Notes: generated by a model not told the origin, from the sequence alone. Shown: positions 17,384 to 26,427, counted from the stretch's first letter. The stretch: 64,000 nt of DNA from Variovorax paradoxus (GCF_902712855.1 NZ_LR743507.1:5442501-5506500), one strand, 5' to 3'. Program-made: numbers and translations.

Positions 17384-17662
17384 ATGAACATGCTTTATGA
17401 CTCGGAGTCTTTCGTCGTCGTGCACGTGCAGCCCAATGAAGGCGACGAGCCCGCGCAGCCCAACGGGCCGATGCTGGAACGCCACGGCTTCGAGATCGTG
17501 GACAAGCGCTCCGGCAAGGAGGTCTACCTCGATGGCTCCTGGGCTGAACTGTTCCAGCAGCAGATCGCCGCGTGGCAGCTGAACACCCCCACCCAGGAAG
17601 AAGTGGAAGACACGCTCGAGGGCTACGCTGAGCTGGCCCACACGCCGGTTCTGGTGCACTGA
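17384..17662 (+). CDS. DUF3567 family protein
   Basis: 92 aa, small acidic cytosolic protein starting MNMLYDSESFVVVHV, the conserved start of this Burkholderiales-specific family. An in-frame ATG at 17351 would add 11 residues, but it lacks an SD and the promoter spacing argues against it. No catalytic motif is visible. Function is unknown. It is a single-gene unit: own AT-rich promoter upstream and a strong terminator 43 bp downstream. Confidence 0.85.
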   Translation: MNMLYDSESFVVVHVQPNEGDEPAQPNGPMLERHGFEIVDKRSGKEVYLDGSWAELFQQQIAAWQLNTPTQEEVEDTLEGYAELAHTPVLVH

Positions 17663-17705
17663 GCGAGCATTCAGCCCGATCCTGCTTCTCCGGTCTTCCG
17701 GCAGC

Positions 17706-17731
17706 AAAAAGCGCCCGCGGGGCGCTTTTTT
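17706..17731 (+). terminator. rho-independent terminator after DUF3567 gene
   Basis: AAAAAGCGCCC-GCG-GGGCGCTTTTTT: stem of GCGCCC/GGGCGC extended by A-T pairs, 3-nt loop, T-run. Confidence 0.9.
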
Positions 17732-17865
17732 CATGCAGCAGCGGCCAAAACCACTCTTCGATCGGCGTTTCTTCTTGCCGCCATTCAGTCCTGAAAACGC
17801 AAAGGCCGGAAGGATGCGTACAGCCACAAGCGGCAATGGACGGCGCGGCCGCCGCGCAGCGACGG

Positions 17866-17879
17866 CATAGTATGTGGCG
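17866..17879 (+). promoter_or_regulatory. -10 element of ChaN-like gene, likely leaderless
   Basis: CATAGT (17866-17871) ends 8 nt before the ATG at 17880. No SD lies between. Confidence 0.35.
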
Positions 17880-18746
17880 ATGCGTCCTCCACACCGGCCC
17901 TTCCGGGCGTCCCGCTTCCTGCTCCCGATGCTGGCCGTGACGGCCTTCGCGGGCTGCGGCGTATTCCCCTTCGGCGCCGACGCGCCCGATGCACCCATCC
18001 CCCGCCGCGTGGCCGCACTGCAGCCGGTCGACGCGCTGTTGCTCGGCGAGCAGCACGACGCGCCCGAGCACCATGCGATCGAACGCGAGACGGTCGAAGC
18101 GCTCGTCGCGCGCGGCCACCTCGCCGCGCTGGCGCTCGAAATGGCCGAAGAAGGCCGCAGCACCGCCGCGTTGGCTCCCGCCGCCACCGAAGCGCAGGTG
18201 CGCGCGGCGCTCGACTGGAGCGACAAGGCGTGGCCCTGGGCCAGCTATGGCCCGGCGGTGATGGTGGCGGTGAGGGCCGGCGTGCCGGTGGTCGGCGCCA
18301 ACCTGCCGCGTGCGCGCATGAAGGACGCCATGGCCGATGTCTCGCTCGACGTGCAACTCAACGGCGAGGCCTATGCCGCGCAGCAGGACGCGGTGCGCGA
18401 CGGCCACTGCAGGATGCTGCCCGAATCGCAGATCTTGCCCATGACCCGCGTTCAGGTCGGCCGCGATCGCGCGATGGCCCAGGCCATCGTCAAGGCGAAG
18501 CGCCCCGGCCAGACCGTGCTGCTGATCGCCGGTGCAGGCCACGTGACGCGCGCACTCGGCGTGCCGCAACACCTGCCCGACGACGTCCGCATCGCGACGG
18601 TGCGGATGCGGGCCGCGCCCGCCGATGCCGATGCAGCGGACACGATGTCCGGCGACTTCGACAAGACCTGGCGTACCGCCGCCTTGCCCGAGAAGGACTA
18701 CTGCGCGGAGTTCAAGCGGCAGTCGCGTCCAGCGCCGAAGGCCTGA
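17880..18746 (+). CDS. ChaN family lipoprotein
   Basis: 288 aa. Lipoprotein signal with Cys at residue 26 (AVTAFAGC). The ChaN (DUF399) core starts LLLGEQHDAPEHHAIE, with the family's His/Glu cluster, and continues with LALEMAEEGR, LDWSDKAWPWASYGP, GANLPRARM and LLIAGAGHVTRALGVP. ChaN of Campylobacter binds haem and is a putative outer-membrane haem/iron carrier, so a similar role is plausible. The ATG at 17880 has no SD. An in-frame GTG lies 6 bp upstream. A terminator follows directly. Confidence 0.85.
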   Translation: MRPPHRPFRASRFLLPMLAVTAFAGCGVFPFGADAPDAPIPRRVAALQPVDALLLGEQHDAPEHHAIERETVEALVARGHLAALALEMAEEGRSTAALAPAATEAQVRAALDWSDKAWPWASYGPAVMVAVRAGVPVVGANLPRARMKDAMADVSLDVQLNGEAYAAQQDAVRDGHCRMLPESQILPMTRVQVGRDRAMAQAIVKAKRPGQTVLLIAGAGHVTRALGVPQHLPDDVRIATVRMRAAPADADAADTMSGDFDKTWRTAALPEKDYCAEFKRQSRPAPKA

Positions 18747-18765
18747 CCCCGCCACGCACCTCCGC

Positions 18766-18800
18766 AAAAAAGCCGCAGGCCCGAAGGCCTGCGGCTTTTT
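18766..18800. terminator. bidirectional terminator between ChaN-like and adhesin genes
   Basis: AGCCGCAGGCC (18771-18781), loop CGAA, GGCCTGCGGCT (18786-18796), flanked by A-run and T-run. It serves both convergent transcription units. Confidence 0.92.
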
Positions 18801-18827
18801 CGTTGTTCGCCCGTCGCCGGACGGCCG

Positions 18828-21800
18828 TCAGCGCGCCAAGATCGTCGACACCGAGGCGTTGCCGGTCGCCGAGGCCGTCACCTGGTTGCCGGCCGTGCGC
18901 AACGTGCTCGCACCCACCGCGCCCGACACGCCCACGCCGAAGTTCACGCTCGTCACCGTGGCCGACACGGCGCCGGTGTTGACCTGGTAGTTGGCCACCG
19001 CCGCGCTCGGCGTGCCGGTGTTCAGTGCGGTCTGCGTCAGGCGGTTGGTGGCGCTGTTGCCCACCGCCTGCGCCGCGAGCGAATTGCCCGTGACGCCGAC
19101 GGTGCCGTTCGACACGCCCGCACCGAGCGCGGTGCCGTTCAGAGCGACCTGGTAGCTCGTGCCCACGCTGCTGGCGGTCACCGCGCCGGCGTTGGACTGG
19201 CTGTTCAGGATGGCTGCGCTCGCGCCCACATTGAGGGCCAGCGGCGCGCCCGCCAGGCTCGACGAGCCCGTCGCCGCCGCGGTGCCGTAGCCCGCGCCGC
19301 CCGACTCGAGCACGTTGGTCGCCGAATTGCCGCGCGCCAGGGCGGCGGTGCTGTTGCCGTCGATCGACACGCTGCTGCCGCTGAGCGGCGCCGCGCCGTT
19401 GAGCACCACCCCCGCCGTCGTGCTGGCGGCGGCCGACACCGCGGCGCTGCTGGCCTGCACGTTCACCAGGCCCGTGTTGGCGCCCTGCGTCCCGCCGCTC
19501 GCCACGGTCACGGTGTTCGCCGCGCGGTTCGCCGATGCTTCGGCGAAGGTGCTGTTGCCCGCGACGGTGAGCGCGCCGTTGACCACGCCCTGGGTGCCCG
19601 GCACCGCGCGGTCGTCGTTGTAGATCGACGTGCTGGCCGTGCTGCCGACCGTGCCCGAGGCCACCTGGCGGTTCGACAGCACGTGGTCGCCGCTGGCGCT
19701 CACGTTGTCGGGGCCGCCCGTCTCGGCCAGCGTCGCGCTGCCCGTGGCCCCGAGCGGCAGCGTGTTGGCCGCGGCCACGCCCAGGGTGTTGGTCGCGTCG
19801 TTGGTCACGGCCAGCGCGGCGTTGCTGTTGCCCGAGAGCCGCACGGTCGAGTTGCTGGACGCGGCCGGTGCGAACAGTTCCAGCGTGGACGAGGCCGTCA
19901 CCGGCGCCGTGCCCGACTGCGACGACTGCAGCGCCGAGCGCGCCGCCACGTTCGCGCCTTCCAGCGCGATGCTGTTCAGCGCCGTGTTGGCCACGGCCTT
20001 CGCGCTCTGGCTGTTGTTCGACACGCCGGCCGTCGAGTTGCCCACCGACGACAGCGCCGCGGTGTCGATGCCGATGCTGCCCGTGGCGGCGGCCGACACC
20101 GCCGCGGTGCCCTGCTGCACGTTGGCCAGGACCTGGTCGGCCAGCACGGCGACCGCCGAGGCCGGGCCTGCCAGCGCCGTGGCAGGCAGCGGCGAACCGC
20201 CGGCGATGTTCCCGCCCTTCACGCCGAGGCTGTTGGTGGCGGCGCTGCCGGTCGCGGCGGCGTTGGTGCTGTTGCCCTCCAGCGCGACGGTGCTGCCGTT
20301 CAGCGCGTTGGCACCCGTCAGCGTGAGCTTGCTCACGTTGTTGGCGCTGGCGGTCACGGCGGCGTTGCTGTCCTGCGCATTGAGCACCACGGTGTGGGCC
20401 GTCTGCGAGGCACCGCCGGCCAGCGAGGCCGCGTTGGTCGCGCGGTTGGCCGAGGCTTCCGCGTACGTCGCGTTGTCGGTGATCGCGAAGCTGCTGCCGC
20501 GCAGGCCTGCGTTGCCGGGCACGGTGCCGTCGTCGTTGTAGAGCGCCGTGTCGGCGGTGGCGCGCACCGAAGTCCCGGCCGACTGCACGTTCACCAGCAC
20601 CTGGTCGCCCACCGCGAGGCTGGCGGACGGCACGGCGCCCTGCACCGCGGCGCCCGGCAGCGGCACGCCGCCGGAGGTGCCGCCCGTCACGGCCAGCCTG
20701 TTGTCCACGTCGTTGATCACGCCCAGCGCGGTGTTGCTGTTCTTCGCGATGCTCACCGACGAGTTCGTCGCCGAGGCCGGCGCAAAGACCTGCATGAACG
20801 AACGCGCCTCCACCGCCGCGGTGCTGCCCTGGGCCGACAGCAGTGCCGCGCGGGCCGAGACGTCGCCCGCTGCGAGCGAGACGGCATTGCTGCCGGTGTT
20901 GGCCACGGCCTTCGAGTTCTGCGTGTTGCCCGACACGCTCAGCGTCGTGCCCGAGATGGCCGCGCCGGGCGCGCCGTCCACGCCGAAGGCCGCCGCCACC
21001 TTCGAGGAGATCGGCAGCGTGCCGGTCACCAGCTGGATGTTCGACAGCGCATGGTCGGCCACGGCACCCGCCACCCCGCCCACGCTGCCCGCACCGCCCA
21101 CCGGCAGTCCGTTGCCCATGGCAATGGCGCTGCCCTTCACGTCGATGCGGTTCGTCGCGGCATTGCCGGTGGCCGAGCCGCCGGCCGCGTTGCCGTCGAT
21201 GTCGACCTGCGAGCCCTGCAGGCTTGCGCCGGCGAGCACCACCTGCACGCCATCCTTGTTGCTGAGCGAGGCGCCTTCCTGGCCGGTCAGCGAAGTGACC
21301 GACGCGCTGGTGAGCTGCAGGTTCTGCACCGCGGTGGTGGTCGCCACCCTGCCCGCGTCCAGGCTCACGCCGTTGGCGGCGCTGTTGCTGATGGCGCCGG
21401 CCACGCTGGTGTTGCCGCTGGCGTTCACCGTCGAATCGGAGACCGCGCCGCCGATGCCCACGAGCACTTCGGCTCCGCCGCTGCGCTGCGCCGACACCGA
21501 GCCCTGGCCCGACTGCGCGTTCTGCACGCTGAAGGCCGCGTTGGTGGCGAGCGTGGAGCCCACCAGCGTGGTGCCGGACAGCGCGAGGCCCGCTGTGTCG
21601 ATGTTGCCGGCCGTCACCGCCACGGTGTTGCCGGCGGCGCGGCTGCCGTAGGCCAGCGCCTGCGCCGTGTTGCCGGAGCTCGACACGGTGGTGTCGTCGA
21701 GCGTGCCCGTGACCGTGGTGCGCGCCACGATGCCGCCGGCCGCGATGGCCGACACACCGGTGCCCGTGCCCGCCACCGCCTGGGTGTTGGTGACGTTGGC

Positions 21801-24152
21801 CACCGCGGCGTTCGGGCCGCTCACGCCGTTGAGCTTCAGCGCGATGCCGCTGGCGGCGTCGTTGCCGTAGGTGGCTGCCACGAAGGCATTGCCGCCGTTC
21901 GCCACGTCGGCGCCCTGCGCGTTGCCCGCGACGGTCACGGCCAGCATGTTGGCGCCGGTGGCCGAGGTGTTGATGTGGGCCTGCACCGATTGGTCGTTGA
22001 GCACGCCGTAGGCTGCGCGCACCGTGGGCAGCGCAGCGGCGCTGTTGCTGAACGGCAGCCCGCTCGAGATGTCCGCCGTCACGGTGGAGGCCGGGCCGGC
22101 CGATGGCGCCACGGCCAGGCTGCCGCCGGTCGCGGTCACGTCCAGGCTGTTGGTCGCGGCATTGCCGTAGGCGATGGCGCGCTGCAGGTTGCCGGTGAGC
22201 GCGACCGAGCCGCCGGCCAGGTTGCCGTTCACGCCGATGCGCGCACCGACTTCCGACAGCCCGGCGCCCACGCCCGAGTTGGCGTCGGCCATCTGCACGC
22301 TCGCGATGCCTGCGCCGGTGCCGGCGGAATTGCCGCTCAGCGTCAGCGTGCTGGTAGCGCCGTTGCCCAGCGCGACCGATTCCTGCCGGTTGCCGCTCAT
22401 GGCCAGCGTGCTGCCCGCGATGCCCGCGCCGCCGCCGTTGGCGGTCAACGCGATCTGCGAGCTCATGTTGATGGCGCCGACACCGCCGTCGTAGAGGCCT
22501 TGCAGGTTGCTCATGGTGGCCGCGCCGCCGGCGGACACGTTGCCGTCGGAACTCGTGCCGCCGGTGAGCACCGCGCCGGCGTTGCCGATGTTCACCGCAC
22601 CCGCCTGCAGCGCCAGGCTCTGGGTGATCTGGTTGCCCTGTGCGGTGGCCGCCACCGTGTTGCCGGACACCGTGACGGTGCTGCCGACGGTCTGGCCGGT
22701 TCCGGCCGCCTCGCCGGTCTGCGCGGCGATGACCGAGGGCATGACGAACGCCGTCACCGGCGCCGCGAAGTTGGCCTGCTGGTTCGAGACGGCCGCCGTG
22801 CCCGCGAACGACGTGGCGTTCTTGCCGGTGACGATCGCGCTCGACGCGGTGTTGCCCGTGGCGTCGGCCGTGATGCTGTTGTCCGCGAGCGTGACCGTGC
22901 CGGACTTGCTCGACTGCGCGCCCGCGAGGACCATCGCGCCCTCGGTCTGCGCGAAGGTCATCGCGCCCAGGTTGCCCTGGCTGTTGACGAGGGCCAGGTC
23001 GCTGTCGACGTTGGTGGTCACGCCGGCGCCGTTGTGCGTGCTGCTGTTGGCCGCGGTGGCGGCAGTGCCCGAGCCTGCCACCTGCACGTCGCCGACCACG
23101 ATGCGGTTGCCCGCCGCGCCGGCGGTGGTGCCGAGCGCCTCGTTGCCGGTGGCCGCGCTCGCGATGCCGTTGCCCTGCACCGCCAGCGAGCCGGCCAGCA
23201 CGTTGCTGCCGCCCGCGGGCGCGCCGCTCACGATGCCCATGACGACCGAGTTTCTGTTGACCGCCGAGTGGATGGCCAGGATGCCGTTTCCGTTGGCCTG
23301 CAGGTTCGCGACCACCGCGGAGCCGGCAAACGACGGCGCGCCGCCGTCCTTGATCTCGGCGGCGCTGGTGGCGCTGTTGGCCTTGAGCACGGCGGAGATC
23401 GAGTTGCGCTCGAGCACCGCCTGCGTGGTCATGGTGTTGCCGGCGTTCGCTGTGAGCATCAGGTCGACCGTGCTGCCGTCCACCCGTGCGCTCGAGCCTG
23501 CGCCGGTGGCCGACTGCAGCGACGTCACCACGATGTTGCCCTTGGCGTCGAACAGCGGCGCGCCGGCCGGGAAGGTCAGCACCGAGGTGCCCTGCTGCGG
23601 CGTTGCGCTGGCCGCCGCCGTGCCCGAGACGATCGAGCTGCCCGTGTTGAACGTGCTCGACGCGGAGATGGTGTTGTCGGCATTCACCACGCTGCCGCTT
23701 TGCAGCACGGCCGACTCGGCCAGCAGCTTGCCGTTGGTCACGGTGCTGTTGATCACGCCCGAATTGAGGGACACCCCGAGCGAGGCGGCGTCGTTCACCG
23801 GCAGCAGCCCGCCCGGCTGGATGCTGTTGGCTGAGCTGTTGCCGGTGGCCGTGGCACCGATCAGGTTGCTGGTGTTGCTCACGGCCACGGGGGTCGGGGT
23901 CGTGGGGGTGCCGGTGGACGTCGTGCCCAGCGTGGCGTTGGTGATGGTGGCGGTGACGTTCGCGGCGTTGGTGCCGCCCGGGTTCAGCGTCGCCGCGCCG
24001 GTGGCGTTGCCGTTGTAGGCAGGACCGACACTGGTCTCCGCCGCCTGCGCGACGGAGGTGGCGATCAGCGCCATCGCGACGGCCGAGCCGATGCTGCTGC
24101 GGCTGAACATGGGCGCGCGTGCGGCCCGGCGGTGGATCTTGCGTGCTTTCAT
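18828..24152 (-). CDS. giant secreted repeat adhesin, HfaD-like position
   Basis: 1774 aa. GAGGAG 8 nt before the ATG fixes the start. A basic leader and hydrophobic segment (GSAVAMALIATSVAQAAE) form the signal. I see no Cys or Trp; the rest is Ala, Gly, Asn, Ser, Thr and Val. About 20 degenerate modules, averaging ~80 residues, run to the C-terminus. Each pairs a motif like h-x-GN-x5-A-x-GN-x-A-T-N-x-L (LTGNLQRAIAYGNAATNSL, IDGNAAGGSATGNAATNRI) with a later N-x-Q motif (VANYQVNTGAVSATV). This looks like a beta-solenoid or fibre protein rich in Asn/Gln ladders, as in curli and holdfast proteins. There is no autotransporter barrel, so export presumably uses the upstream CsgG-like pore. Exact function is inferred. 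Confidence 0.85.
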   Translation of the reverse strand: MKARKIHRRAARAPMFSRSSIGSAVAMALIATSVAQAAETSVGPAYNGNATGAATLNPGGTNAANVTATITNATLGTTSTGTPTTPTPVAVSNTSNLIGATATGNSSANSIQPGGLLPVNDAASLGVSLNSGVINSTVTNGKLLAESAVLQSGSVVNADNTISASSTFNTGSSIVSGTAAASATPQQGTSVLTFPAGAPLFDAKGNIVVTSLQSATGAGSSARVDGSTVDLMLTANAGNTMTTQAVLERNSISAVLKANSATSAAEIKDGGAPSFAGSAVVANLQANGNGILAIHSAVNRNSVVMGIVSGAPAGGSNVLAGSLAVQGNGIASAATGNEALGTTAGAAGNRIVVGDVQVAGSGTAATAANSSTHNGAGVTTNVDSDLALVNSQGNLGAMTFAQTEGAMVLAGAQSSKSGTVTLADNSITADATGNTASSAIVTGKNATSFAGTAAVSNQQANFAAPVTAFVMPSVIAAQTGEAAGTGQTVGSTVTVSGNTVAATAQGNQITQSLALQAGAVNIGNAGAVLTGGTSSDGNVSAGGAATMSNLQGLYDGGVGAINMSSQIALTANGGGAGIAGSTLAMSGNRQESVALGNGATSTLTLSGNSAGTGAGIASVQMADANSGVGAGLSEVGARIGVNGNLAGGSVALTGNLQRAIAYGNAATNSLDVTATGGSLAVAPSAGPASTVTADISSGLPFSNSAAALPTVRAAYGVLNDQSVQAHINTSATGANMLAVTVAGNAQGADVANGGNAFVAATYGNDAASGIALKLNGVSGPNAAVANVTNTQAVAGTGTGVSAIAAGGIVARTTVTGTLDDTTVSSSGNTAQALAYGSRAAGNTVAVTAGNIDTAGLALSGTTLVGSTLATNAAFSVQNAQSGQGSVSAQRSGGAEVLVGIGGAVSDSTVNASGNTSVAGAISNSAANGVSLDAGRVATTTAVQNLQLTSASVTSLTGQEGASLSNKDGVQVVLAGASLQGSQVDIDGNAAGGSATGNAATNRIDVKGSAIAMGNGLPVGGAGSVGGVAGAVADHALSNIQLVTGTLPISSKVAAAFGVDGAPGAAISGTTLSVSGNTQNSKAVANTGSNAVSLAAGDVSARAALLSAQGSTAAVEARSFMQVFAPASATNSSVSIAKNSNTALGVINDVDNRLAVTGGTSGGVPLPGAAVQGAVPSASLAVGDQVLVNVQSAGTSVRATADTALYNDDGTVPGNAGLRGSSFAITDNATYAEASANRATNAASLAGGASQTAHTVVLNAQDSNAAVTASANNVSKLTLTGANALNGSTVALEGNSTNAAATGSAATNSLGVKGGNIAGGSPLPATALAGPASAVAVLADQVLANVQQGTAAVSAAATGSIGIDTAALSSVGNSTAGVSNNSQSAKAVANTALNSIALEGANVAARSALQSSQSGTAPVTASSTLELFAPAASSNSTVRLSGNSNAALAVTNDATNTLGVAAANTLPLGATGSATLAETGGPDNVSASGDHVLSNRQVASGTVGSTASTSIYNDDRAVPGTQGVVNGALTVAGNSTFAEASANRAANTVTVASGGTQGANTGLVNVQASSAAVSAAASTTAGVVLNGAAPLSGSSVSIDGNSTAALARGNSATNVLESGGAGYGTAAATGSSSLAGAPLALNVGASAAILNSQSNAGAVTASSVGTSYQVALNGTALGAGVSNGTVGVTGNSLAAQAVGNSATNRLTQTALNTGTPSAAVANYQVNTGAVSATVTSVNFGVGVSGAVGASTLRTAGNQVTASATGNASVSTILAR

Positions 24153-24259
24153 GGCGTGACTCCTCGGATGTTGGAAGCGGTCAGGGTCGGAAAAAAAGCG
24201 GGAACGGCGCGAGCGCTTTCGCTCGCCTGCGCGATGCGGAAGGGAAACGAAGCGGCGAC

Positions 24260-25654
24260 TCAGTCGCCCTTGACGGAGCCGTCGGCGGCCGGTGCGGCGC
24301 CGCCCACCACCGGGCTGCCCACGCGCAGCTTGGCGATCTCCTGCAGGCCCGGCCCGTCGCGGTGGATCGACGTGTCGGCCGCGTCGGGGCGCCAGGTGAT
24401 GCTGATGGCGGCCGGTGCCACGCCGCGGTTGGCGAGCGCGGAGGTGACGGCTGCGATGCGCTGGTCGGTCAGCTCGTCGCGCTTGCGGGCGTCCCAGTTC
24501 TCGGTGTCGCGCGCCACCAGCACGATGTCGGTCGCGCCCTTCTTGGCGGCGCCGGCGATCTGGTCGAGCAGCGCGAGCGAACTGCCGCCGAGCGTGGTGG
24601 CACCAAAGTCGAAGGCCACCTGCGTGGCGTTGCCGGTGAGCCGCGCACCGCCGGGGCCCGCGGCGTTCACTGCCACGCCGCTCTGCGCCACGGGGGTGGC
24701 CACTGCGGTGCCGCCCGCGGTGGCATCGCCGGGGTTGTCGACCTTGCGCAGGTCGGCCGCGGGCGTGAGCGGGATCTGCTCGCCGCTGCCCGGGCGCATC
24801 GTCATGCAGGGCCGGTGGTCGACCTGCGTGACGGACGCCATGAGCCGCACCACGCCTTCTTCCAGCGCGGCGCGCACGCCCATCTGCACCGGCTCCTGGC
24901 CCTTGGCGCCGATGTCCACGTCGTACAGCTTGCTGCCGAAGAAGCGGAACACGTTCAGGCCGACCTCATAGCCGTTGAACTGCTTGGTGAGGCTCACGGT
25001 GCGCACCACCATCAGCGACTTGGTGTCGACGATGCGCAGGTCCACGCTCACCGACTGGCTGAAGGTGCGCGCCTTCACGCCCACCTGGTTCACCGCGAAC
25101 TCCGCGCCGCCCGAGTTGATGTTGTAGTTCAGCTCGGTGATGCCGCCCACGATGAAGTAGTCGGACTTGTTGATGGTGCCGCCGAAGTAAGGCAGCCACG
25201 GCACGTTCTGTCCGCCGTTCGGGCCGCCGAGCTGGTGCGTGCGGCCGTCGCCGAGCTGACGGCGGTCGGCATAGGCGAGCTCGCGCTCGGCGATGACCGG
25301 GTCGAAGCGCTCGGCGATGCTCACCGCGCCGCCGAGCTTGCCGAGCGCCGAATACACCATGAGCGCGCCGCCCTGCGTGATGGCGTTGCCTTCGTTGATG
25401 CTGTACTTGCCGGTGTAGTCCTTCACGTCGCCCACGCCGATGACGATGGGCGGGCGGCGGGTGGCGGCGATGTGGTCGGCATAGCAGGCGAGCACGGCTT
25501 CCATCGGCGTGACGTTGTCGCGCACCGAGGGGCCGAGCACCACGGGCGCTTCGCTGGGCGCGAAGCGCTGCTGCGGCGTGGAAACGCAACCGGCGAGCAC
25601 GAGCGATGCCGCTGCGGTGGCGGCGAGGGTGAACCTGCGGATGTGGGTTTGCAT
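24260..25654 (-). CDS. CsgG/HfaB family outer-membrane secretion lipoprotein with OmpA-like C-terminal domain
   Basis: 464 aa. Lipobox SLVLAGC, Cys23. Residues ~45-290 are a CsgG domain: PIVIGVGDVKDYTGKY, AITQGGALMVYSALGKLGG, SIAERFDPVIAERE, KSDYFIVGGITELNYNINSGG, VGVKARTFSQSVSVDLRIVD. CsgG oligomers make the curli export channel. HfaB is the Caulobacter holdfast homologue. After a linker, ~355-440 looks like an OmpA/MotB fold (VAFDFGATTLGGSSLALLD ... DTENWDARKRDELTDQRIAAV), which would bind peptidoglycan. Strong SD (GAGAGGAG). It lies 14 bp after the small exported gene and 107 bp before the giant repeat gene. Confidence 0.88.
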   Translation of the reverse strand: MQTHIRRFTLAATAAASLVLAGCVSTPQQRFAPSEAPVVLGPSVRDNVTPMEAVLACYADHIAATRRPPIVIGVGDVKDYTGKYSINEGNAITQGGALMVYSALGKLGGAVSIAERFDPVIAERELAYADRRQLGDGRTHQLGGPNGGQNVPWLPYFGGTINKSDYFIVGGITELNYNINSGGAEFAVNQVGVKARTFSQSVSVDLRIVDTKSLMVVRTVSLTKQFNGYEVGLNVFRFFGSKLYDVDIGAKGQEPVQMGVRAALEEGVVRLMASVTQVDHRPCMTMRPGSGEQIPLTPAADLRKVDNPGDATAGGTAVATPVAQSGVAVNAAGPGGARLTGNATQVAFDFGATTLGGSSLALLDQIAGAAKKGATDIVLVARDTENWDARKRDELTDQRIAAVTSALANRGVAPAAISITWRPDAADTSIHRDGPGLQEIAKLRVGSPVVGGAAPAADGSVKGD

Positions 25655-25668
25655 GGCGCGTGCTCCTC

Positions 25669-26181
25669 TCAATTGAGCACGCCGAAGGCGCACGCCGAGC
25701 TGCCGCCGACGCTCGCGGTCTGCGCGCCGGCGTTGCCCTGGGTCGAGTTGAGCGCCTGCGTGGCCGCGCCCTGCACCTGGGTGCTGGTGCCGCCGACGAT
25801 GGCCGAGCCCACCGCACCCGAGTTGGCCTGCGAGGTGCCCACCGTCGCGCCGCCGAGCGCACCGACCGCCGTGCGGCTTTCGTTGCCCGACGCGCTCGAG
25901 GTCGCGCCAGAGTTCGACGGCGAATTCGCCACCGTGCTGTTGTTGCCGTCGTTGCCCGTCGAGGTGGCGGAGACGTTGCAGTTGTACTGGCGGCCGATGG
26001 TGGTGTTGTAGACCGGGGCGACGTAGTAGCCGCTCTTCTGCTTGCGCACCATGTCCTGGATGGCCGCCTGGTTGACCTTGTCGGCGCTCGACTGGAACTG
26101 CCATGACGTGTTCTCGCCGACGTTGTTGGCCAGCGCCATCAACGGCGCGCACGCCACTGCCAAAAGAAATACGCGTTGCAT
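25669..26181 (-). CDS. small exported fibre subunit, HfaA-like position
   Basis: 170 aa. Signal peptide MQRVFLLAVACAPLMALA. The mature protein starts with a folded-looking segment (ENTSWQFQSSADKVNQAAIQ, YNTTIGRQYNCNVSAT). It then becomes a Gly/Ser/Asn/Thr-rich chain with N-x-Q-like spacing (NSTQGNAGAQTASVGG). Two Cys (one in the YNC segment, one near the C-terminus) could form a disulfide. AGAGGGA is the SD. First gene of the operon. Size, position and composition parallel HfaA, the minor curli-like subunit of the holdfast anchor, but direct homology cannot be claimed by eye. Confidence 0.75.
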   Translation of the reverse strand: MQRVFLLAVACAPLMALANNVGENTSWQFQSSADKVNQAAIQDMVRKQKSGYYVAPVYNTTIGRQYNCNVSATSTGNDGNNSTVANSPSNSGATSSASGNESRTAVGALGGATVGTSQANSGAVGSAIVGGTSTQVQGAATQALNSTQGNAGAQTASVGGSSACAFGVLN

Positions 26182-26268
26182 GACGATCCCTCTCTGGAAA
26201 ACACACTGCGATGAATTCGTAAGTGCTACGTTTCTGGAGGGCGATGCTATTTAGGGGGGGCGGCCACC

Positions 26269-26310
26269 GGTATCCCGGGAACCGGTAGGCGGCATCCCGT
26301 GAACCCGTAG
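26269..26310 (-). promoter_or_regulatory. tandem 20-bp operator-like repeats upstream of the adhesin operon
   Basis: GGTATCCCGGGAACCGGTAG (26269-26288) and GGCATCCCGTGAACCCGTAG (26291-26310) match at 17 of 20 positions. They are 22 bp apart, two helical turns, on one face. They lie 88-129 bp before the first gene. A TAGCAT -10-like hexamer (26244-26249, minus) is downstream of them. They look like a dimeric activator site. Confidence 0.5.
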
Positions 26311-26427
26311 AAATGAAGAAGAAGCAACGGCCCCGTGATTCGCGCGGGGCACGGACTCACGCGGCGCGCATGACGGCGCACATGAGAGCGCGCAAGACAG
26401 CGCGCTTCTTCGCGCGGCCCGGGCTGG

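Noticed and set aside
17384..17662. Start of the DUF3567 gene at 17351
   Set aside because: No SD, and the promoter spacing would put the ATG upstream of the transcript start.
19683..23834. Very long open frames on the + strand opposite the giant adhesin gene (over 1300 codons)
   Set aside because: They are antisense products of GC-rich, repetitive codon use. They have no SD, no signal and His/Arg/Gly-rich nonsense composition.
26340..26420. Cluster of short CGCGC repeats as a possible small CRISPR or attachment site
   Set aside because: No regular repeat-spacer period and no cas or integrase genes.
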